DNA of 11,346 nt. Source: DASZGI01 sp035938995. GTDB taxonomy: Bacteria; Actinomycetota; Actinomycetes; Streptomycetales; Catenulisporaceae. How positions within the stretch are numbered: position 1 is the stretch's first letter; each line of letters begins with the position of its first letter. The stretch lies in the NCBI RefSeq assembly GCF_035938995.1, contig NZ_DASZGI010000290.1:1-11346 (forward strand), in the 5' to 3' direction. Under the pieces are notes generated by a model, which saw only the letters and a list, made by a program, of their open reading frames with translations, was not told the DNA's origin and made no database searches. Of this stretch, positions 6,739 to 11,346 are shown piece after piece. Both the position numbers and the translations under genes were made by a program.

Positions 6739-7314
6739 ATGGCATTGGTGATCTGCGACATGTCCATGTCGCTCGACGGGTACGTCACCGGCCCGAACGA
6801 CAGCCGCGAGAACCCGTTCGGCGACGGCGCGGGGATGCTGCACGATTGGATTTTCGGCGCGGCGACCGACGATGACCGGGCCCTCCTGCAGGAGCTGCTC
6901 GACTCCGTCGGCGCGGTCGTGATGGGCCGCAAGTCGTTCGACAAGAACGAGGGTGACGGCGGCTGGGGCGAGGGCGGCCCGGTCGGCGACACCCCGTGCT
7001 TCGTGGTCACCCACAACAGGCCGACCACGGCTTACCCGCCGGTGTTCACCTTCGTCACAGACGGCGTGGCCAGCGCGATCGAGCAGGCGAAGCGGGTGGC
7101 GGGCGACAAGTTCGTCGGCCTGCACGGCGCGACCGTCATGCAGCAGGCGCTCCCGCTCGGCCTGGTCGACGAGATCCGCGTGCACATCGTGCCGGTGCTG
7201 GTGGGTGGAGGCACGCCGCTGTTCGGCACACTGGATTCGTCGATCACGCTCGAACGCACTCGGACGCTGGTGACCCCGGCAGCGACGCACGTCGGGTTTC
7301 GAGTCCTGAAGTAA
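6739..7314 (+). CDS. Dihydrofolate reductase-like (RibD C-terminal domain) family protein
   Basis: Cytosolic 191-residue protein of the RibD_C/DHFR-fold superfamily, typically NADPH-dependent reductases; many small stand-alone members have unknown substrates. It starts with the family pattern VICDMSMSLDGYVTGPND (residues 4-21). It has the nucleotide-binding-type VVMGRKSFD segment (60-68), a central FVVTH strand, and the C-terminal GLVDEIRVHIVPVLVGGGTPLF region (141-162). The length is normal for the family. ATG 6739 has no SD and is placed right after a -10 element, suggesting leaderless expression. The next gene follows after 44 bp on the same strand. It is unlikely to be a true folate-pathway FolA; a role in riboflavin synthesis cannot be inferred because no rib genes are nearby. 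Confidence 0.85.
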   Translation: MALVICDMSMSLDGYVTGPNDSRENPFGDGAGMLHDWIFGAATDDDRALLQELLDSVGAVVMGRKSFDKNEGDGGWGEGGPVGDTPCFVVTHNRPTTAYPPVFTFVTDGVASAIEQAKRVAGDKFVGLHGATVMQQALPLGLVDEIRVHIVPVLVGGGTPLFGTLDSSITLERTRTLVTPAATHVGFRVLK

Positions 7315-7358
7315 GCGGGATCTGAGCGGCGGGCGGCTTCAATCCACGGGAGGGCATT

Positions 7359-8315
7359 GTGTCTGCTGACACCAGCAGGGTGAGTTTCGGCATCAAGACG
7401 AGCCAAGTCGGCACGACCTACGAGCAGATCCTTCAGATCTGGCGCGAGGCCGAGGCTCTGCCAGAGTTCGAACACGCCTGGCTCTGGGATCACCTCGTGC
7501 CCATGCGCGGCGACGTCACCACCCCGGCGATCGAAGCATGGACGCTGCTCGCCGCGCTCGCTGCCCAGACCAGCCGGCTTCGGCTGGGCGTGATCGTCAC
7601 CAGCAATCGCATCCGGCCCCCTGCCGTGCTTGCCAAGATGGCGGCCACGGTCGACATCATCGCGCGCGGTCGGCTGGTATTCGGGATCGGCGCGGGCGGC
7701 AGCGCGGTGAGCGATCCTCGGGTGCGGGGCATCGTGGATCGCGAGTACGCCGCCTACGGAATCGACATCGTCACGCCCGGCGAGGCACTGGCCGCACTCG
7801 GCGAGGCGTGCACCCTGGTCAAAAGGCTGTGGACCGAGGATAAGCCCTTTGACTTTCCGGGGGATTGTTACCAGCTGAGGGGCGCCATCTGCGAGCCCAA
7901 GCCCGTCCAACGTCCGGGTCCGCCGATCATGATCGGTGCCGGCGGGGAGCGAGCCCTGCGGGTGGTCGCCGAACACGCGGACATCTGGGCGAGCCCCAGC
8001 TTCACGGCCGAGGACTTCCGCCACAAGAGCGCCGCTCTCGATTCGCAGTGCGCCGCGATCGGCCGCGATCCGGCCGAGATCACCCGCTCGGTTCAGGTCT
8101 TGTTTACTGCGCAGGAGCCGCCGTCGGACGGCTCGGCCCGCTTCCCCGGGCCGACCGGCGCTCGCGCGTTGCTGACGGAACTGATCGACGCGGGTGCACG
8201 GCATGTGGTCCTGAGCCCGATCGACATGCCGTCATTGCGGTGGGTCGCGGACGAGATCGTCCATCCGGTCCTGTCGCTGACGCGTCAGCGGGATGCGGGC
8301 TCGTCGCCGGCGTGA
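7359..8315 (+). CDS. LLM-class (luciferase-like) probable F420-dependent oxidoreductase
   Basis: Cytosolic 318-residue enzyme of the bacterial luciferase-like superfamily (TIM barrel), which uses FMNH2 or reduced/oxidised F420; in actinomycetes the F420 type is most likely. Visible family features are FGIKTSQ at the N-terminus, the WLWDHLVPM strand (41-49), TSRLRLGVIVTSNRIRPPAVLAKM (71-94), GRLVFGIGAGG (104-114), and PPIMIGAGGERALRVVAEHADIW (188-210). The GTG start at 7359 is supported by GGAGG (7349-7353) with 5-nt spacing. It follows the DHFR-like gene by 44 bp, so the two may share a transcript. Its last 31 bases overlap the convergent regulator gene. Substrate unknown. Confidence 0.9.
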   Translation: MSADTSRVSFGIKTSQVGTTYEQILQIWREAEALPEFEHAWLWDHLVPMRGDVTTPAIEAWTLLAALAAQTSRLRLGVIVTSNRIRPPAVLAKMAATVDIIARGRLVFGIGAGGSAVSDPRVRGIVDREYAAYGIDIVTPGEALAALGEACTLVKRLWTEDKPFDFPGDCYQLRGAICEPKPVQRPGPPIMIGAGGERALRVVAEHADIWASPSFTAEDFRHKSAALDSQCAAIGRDPAEITRSVQVLFTAQEPPSDGSARFPGPTGARALLTELIDAGARHVVLSPIDMPSLRWVADEIVHPVLSLTRQRDAGSSPA

Positions 8316-11056
8316 TCGACGCCTGATTCGGATGACCCCTCCGGCTTGAGCAGCCGCGCGACCTCGGTGCGGGACGTGATGCCGAGCTTGTGCAGGATGT
8401 TCGAGACGTGCACGGCCGTGGTCTTCGGCGAGATGTACAGCTTCTTCGCCAGCTCGCCGTTGGTCAGCCCGGCGGCGACCAGCATGGCGACCTCGCGTTC
8501 CCGGGGCGTAAGCGCCTCAGGGCCGGTTACCGCGCGCCGGCTGGCATCGGGGAAGACGCCCAGGCGGGAGCGGACCTGGTCCAGCTCCTCGACCCGCCAT
8601 CCCCACCAGTGCGCCAGCAGCTCGGCGGCGGCCTCGACATGCCGGACGGCTTCCGCCTGCCGGTCCATCGCGAGGAGGCAGCGCGCCGCGCCGACATGCG
8701 CCGTACCGCGGACCGACGGCGGGAGCAGCCCTGATTCGGTCGCGGAGCGGTAGCCGTCCAGGGCGGCGGCGCCCTGCCCGAGTACCTCGGCTAGCTGCGC
8801 GTCGACGATCGTGCGCCACTCGTCGGAGACGCCGACCGCGACCAGACTGTCCGCGAGTGCTTGGATCCGGGCCAGCGGCAGACCCGCGCTCAGCGCGCAC
8901 GAGAGCAGGTCGTGCGCCTGCGAGCCGCTGCGCCAGGGCTGACCGTCGAGGCCTTGGATCACCTCGTCGACGAGGCTGTCAGCCTCCTGCGGCCGGGTGC
9001 GGCAGATCAGGTGGAAGCGCAGTCCGGTGATGACCAGCGGACTCTGCCAGTTCAGCGCGCTCGCCTCGGCAACGAGCTCCGCGGCCCGCCGGTACTGTCC
9101 GGCCTCCAGGCTCAGCCCGGCATCGAAGACGATGTGGTAGTCGGCGCGACTGAAGCCGTGCAGATACGCGCTGTCGCGGGCGCGCCCCTGCCGTAGCGCG
9201 TCCATCGCGTCGCGCAGCCTGCCTTCCCTGACGGCGAGCCTGGCCAGGCCTTGGAAGTACGCCGCGACCGCGAGCCGCTCGTAGCCGGCCCGCTCGGCAG
9301 CGCTGCGCATCCGCTCAAGCACTTCGGTCTGTTCGGTCACCGAGCGGATGGGGCTCATGAACAGGAGGTTCAGGGCGCGCGCGGCAAGCACCCAGTCACC
9401 CAGCTTCTCGGCGTCGTCGGCCACCTGTGCGACCATCGCCTGAGCCTGCGCCCGCTCGCTCGGATCTTCACCGAGCGCGTTCGCCTTCTCCAGCAGCGCG
9501 GCGAGCCGGACCCCGGGCAGGTCGAGACGCTCCGCCACCTCAAGCGCCTTGTCCGCCCACGCGATCGCCGCGTCGGTCTGGTCCCGCAGCACCGTCGACT
9601 GCGCGACCGCGACCATCGCACGCGCCTGGTCAGCGCCCGGCGGCAGTTCGCCGAGCAGGTCTTCGATCGCTGCCGTGTACCGCTCCATCTCGGGGATGTC
9701 GTCGATTTCGAAGGCGACACGCATCAGCACATACAGCGCCTGGGCACGGTCCGCCGGGTCGTCCGACGCGTCCCGCCAGCGCCGCGCGTAGCCTGTCGCG
9801 TCGTCGTGGAGACCGACCAGCCAGGCGGCCCGCGCCGCGCCCGCCAGCAGCTCGGCTTCGTCGCCGGCCTCGGCCAATCCCATCTCGGCCAGCTGAAGCG
9901 CCTGGTAGGCGGAGCCGATCGACAGGTACCGCGCAGTCCCCTGACGAGCCGCCGCGACCATATCGTCGTACCGGCCCGCGGCCTGGGCGTGGTGCGCGAC
10001 GAGCGCGGGATCGGCCTCCCCTTGCGCAAGCAGCACCTCGAGGGCCGCCTCGTGCAGGCGCCGCCGCTGCCGGCCGAGCATCCGCTCAGTCAGCGCCTCG
10101 CGTACCAGCGCGTGACGGAACGCGAATTCGTCCTCAGCGGCCTCGGTCAGCAGGCCGCGCGCAACCAGGTCGCGCAACACGTCGATCAGCCTCTGCTCGT
10201 CCGTGCCGCTGACCACTGCGAGCAGATCGAACGGCACCCGCTGGCCGAGCACGGCGGCGGCCTCAACCACGCGAAGGCTCTCCGGGTCGAGGTCCTCCAC
10301 CTGGCGGCGCAGCACCTCGGCCAGGCTCCACGGCAACGGCTGCTCAGCCAGCGACTCCAGATCGTCGCCCTCGCGGCCGCGCAACAGTTCCTCGAGGAAG
10401 AACGGGTTGCCTCCGGTGCGGTGGTACATCGACGCGACGAGCCGGTAGGGCACCGGCCTGCCCGCGACCGCGGCCAGCAACGCCGCCGTGTCGTCCTCGT
10501 CGAGCCGTTCGAGCCGCAGGTGGCTCACCTCGTAGCGGCGCTCGAGCCGGGCCAGCAGCGCGGCCAGCGGATGCCGGCTGGTCACCTCGTCGGGCCGGTA
10601 GGTGCCGATGATCAGCCCCGGGCCGATCCAGTCGGCGATCCGCTCGAACAGCGCCGCGCTCTCCGAGTCGACCCAGTGCAGATCGTCGAAGACGATGACC
10701 GCCGGCGCGCCCCCGATGCTTTGTTCGACCAGGTCGAGGCCGGTGTGCAGGCGCTCGACCGAGCTGCGTGCCGGGTCGGTCAGTTCTCGCAGCTGCGAGG
10801 AGTCGTGCAAGCCGAGTGCGTCGATGAGCAGTTCGTAGGGACGGGCCAGCGAACCGGGCTCCGCCCTTCCCACCAGGACGGTGGTCCCGGCCGGAAGGGT
10901 GGCGAGCAGTTCTTGGACGAGGCGGGTCTTGCCGATACCCGGCTCGCCGGCGATGAGCGCGACCTCGCAGCGACCGGAGCGCGCCAGCCGAGTCAGCTCG
11001 CGCAGCTCCGCGTCGCGCCCGACCATCATCGGGCTGGTGCTGCGCTTCGCTCGCAT
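8285..11056 (-). CDS. LAL-type (large ATP-binding) LuxR family transcriptional regulator
   Basis: Cytosolic 923-residue regulator of the LAL/MalT-like class: a signal-responsive STAND-type ATPase joined to a DNA-binding domain. The N-terminal AAA domain opens with MVGRDAELREL (11-21), Walker A GEPGIGKT (37-44) and Walker B AVIVFDDLHW (119-128). The middle, about 350-840, is helical and Ala/Leu/Glu-rich (TPR-like ligand/protein-binding region). A GerE-type LuxR HTH ends the protein (849-903, LTPREREVAMLVAAGLTNGE to TEVARLL). All catalytic motifs look intact. Start: ATG 11056 has no SD but sits six bases after TACGCT (11068-11063), suggesting leaderless initiation. ATG 11029 (Met10) forms ATGA with the stop of the upstream small ORF and is a credible coupled start. 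The 3' end overlaps the LLM gene by 31 nt tail to tail. Targets cannot be told from sequence. Confidence 0.95.
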   Translation of the reverse strand: MRAKRSTSPMMVGRDAELRELTRLARSGRCEVALIAGEPGIGKTRLVQELLATLPAGTTVLVGRAEPGSLARPYELLIDALGLHDSSQLRELTDPARSSVERLHTGLDLVEQSIGGAPAVIVFDDLHWVDSESAALFERIADWIGPGLIIGTYRPDEVTSRHPLAALLARLERRYEVSHLRLERLDEDDTAALLAAVAGRPVPYRLVASMYHRTGGNPFFLEELLRGREGDDLESLAEQPLPWSLAEVLRRQVEDLDPESLRVVEAAAVLGQRVPFDLLAVVSGTDEQRLIDVLRDLVARGLLTEAAEDEFAFRHALVREALTERMLGRQRRRLHEAALEVLLAQGEADPALVAHHAQAAGRYDDMVAAARQGTARYLSIGSAYQALQLAEMGLAEAGDEAELLAGAARAAWLVGLHDDATGYARRWRDASDDPADRAQALYVLMRVAFEIDDIPEMERYTAAIEDLLGELPPGADQARAMVAVAQSTVLRDQTDAAIAWADKALEVAERLDLPGVRLAALLEKANALGEDPSERAQAQAMVAQVADDAEKLGDWVLAARALNLLFMSPIRSVTEQTEVLERMRSAAERAGYERLAVAAYFQGLARLAVREGRLRDAMDALRQGRARDSAYLHGFSRADYHIVFDAGLSLEAGQYRRAAELVAEASALNWQSPLVITGLRFHLICRTRPQEADSLVDEVIQGLDGQPWRSGSQAHDLLSCALSAGLPLARIQALADSLVAVGVSDEWRTIVDAQLAEVLGQGAAALDGYRSATESGLLPPSVRGTAHVGAARCLLAMDRQAEAVRHVEAAAELLAHWWGWRVEELDQVRSRLGVFPDASRRAVTGPEALTPREREVAMLVAAGLTNGELAKKLYISPKTTAVHVSNILHKLGITSRTEVARLLKPEGSSESGVDHAGDEPASR

Positions 11057-11217
11057 CCGCCCAGCGTAGCGGCGGTTCGGGTGTCGCGGACAGGCACGGC
11101 CCGCGTCTTGCGGTCGCGGCGGAGCGAGCTGAGCAGGCGGTGCCGCTCGGCCTGAGCGATCAGTGCCTGCCGACGGTCGGCGACTATGGCGTATGACATT
11201 TCCGGATGGATAAACAT
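11026..11217 (-). CDS. Small conserved-looking 63-residue hypothetical protein upstream of the LAL regulator
   Basis: Starts MFIHPEMSYAIVADRRQALI and continues as a charged Arg/Ala/Glu helix (AQAERHRLLSSLRRDRK), then a less ordered tail. No domain, signal peptide or membrane segment. The start is well supported: GGGGAG (11229-11224) lies six bases before ATG 11217. From memory, short Ala/Arg-rich helical proteins with similar beginnings are common in streptomycete-like genomes and have no known function. It overlaps the regulator by 31 nt and its TGA (11028-11026) makes an ATGA junction with the regulator's Met10 codon, so they may be translationally coupled. A possible promoter for the regulator (11063-11068) lies inside it. 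Confidence 0.65.
   Translation of the reverse strand: MFIHPEMSYAIVADRRQALIAQAERHRLLSSLRRDRKTRAVPVRDTRTAATLGGCERSAAPAR
11063..11068 (-). promoter_or_regulatory. -10 element of a possible leaderless promoter for the LAL regulator
   Basis: On the minus strand TACGCT is followed by six bases (GGGCGG) and then ATG 11056, the same hexamer and spacing as before the DHFR-like gene. No clear -35 was found upstream. It would let the regulator be transcribed independently of the small ORF that contains it. Confidence 0.4.
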
Positions 11218-11297
11218 CTTGTACTCCCCGTACTTCGGTCTGTCTGTCCTGATGCCTCCATCATCGGTTCGCGAGACGCCGCTGAAATCGGGAGCCG

Positions 11298-11328
11298 ATA
11301 CCTATATTCGGAGGTCGTCGCATACCTA
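11298..11328. repeat. Direct repeat ATACCTA x2, possible regulatory site upstream of the small ORF
   Basis: ATACCTA occurs at 11298-11304 and 11322-11328, exactly 24 bp apart (TAGGTAT on the minus strand). They lie 81-111 bp upstream of ATG 11217 in an AT-richer patch. They could be activator half-sites for the small ORF/regulator transcript. No -10/-35 pair was convincing here. Confidence 0.35.
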
Positions 11329-11346
11329 GACGGCCTCCGCTGCTGC

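Noticed and set aside
7032..8204. 390-codon minus-strand open frame
   Set aside because: It lies antisense across the DHFR-like and LLM genes, both of which have clear family motifs on the plus strand.
8281..8320. Transcription terminator between the convergent LLM and LAL genes
   Set aside because: The genes overlap by 31 nt and no convincing stem-loop was seen at the junction.
9251..11155. 634-codon plus-strand open frame
   Set aside because: Antisense shadow of the LAL regulator, whose Walker and HTH motifs prove the minus strand is coding.

Overview
The window looks like chromosomal DNA from a GC-rich, filamentous-type actinomycete. The reasons are its GC-rich codons, two secreted multi-domain carbohydrate-active enzymes, an F420-type luciferase-like oxidoreductase, a large LuxR/LAL regulator, and two promoters that appear to give leaderless mRNAs. 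The modular style (GH catalytic domain + choice-of-anchor D modules + F5/8C discoidin modules) would fit the Catenulispora/Actinospica/Streptacidiphilus neighbourhood, but the genus is only a guess.

Left part, minus strand (1-6260): two secreted glycoside hydrolases lie head to tail. Upstream is a 1107-residue GH87-type enzyme (alpha-1,3-glucanase/mycodextranase-like beta-helix) with a tandemly duplicated [choice-of-anchor D + discoidin/CBM32] tail. After a 123-bp gap with a strong hairpin and two short palindromes comes a GH3 beta-glucosidase-type enzyme with an inserted PA14 domain. It runs off the left edge inside the same kind of choice-of-anchor D module. Together they suggest extracellular attack on a mixed alpha/beta-glucan substrate such as fungal cell wall.

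Middle (6261-6738): an unusually long spacer. It carries a good sigma70-like promoter for the GH87 gene, overlaid by nested inverted repeats (LacI/GalR-like operator), then a roughly 360-nt leader. The leader contains a possible 89-codon ORF with its own ribosome binding site and a TGATG junction to the GH87 start. A -10 element for the rightward gene sits at the far end.

Right part: two plus-strand genes (a RibD_C/DHFR-like reductase, 6739-7314, and an LLM-class F420-dependent-type oxidoreductase, 7359-8315) may form a small operon. They converge, with a 31-nt overlap, on a 923-residue minus-strand LAL-type ATPase/LuxR regulator (8285-11056). A well-initiated 63-residue small ORF (11026-11217) lies just upstream and overlaps the regulator. 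Its stop codon forms an ATGA junction with an internal ATG of the regulator.

No RNA genes, insertion sequences or CRISPR arrays were seen. The most interesting material is regulatory architecture and domain duplication rather than a new multi-gene system.
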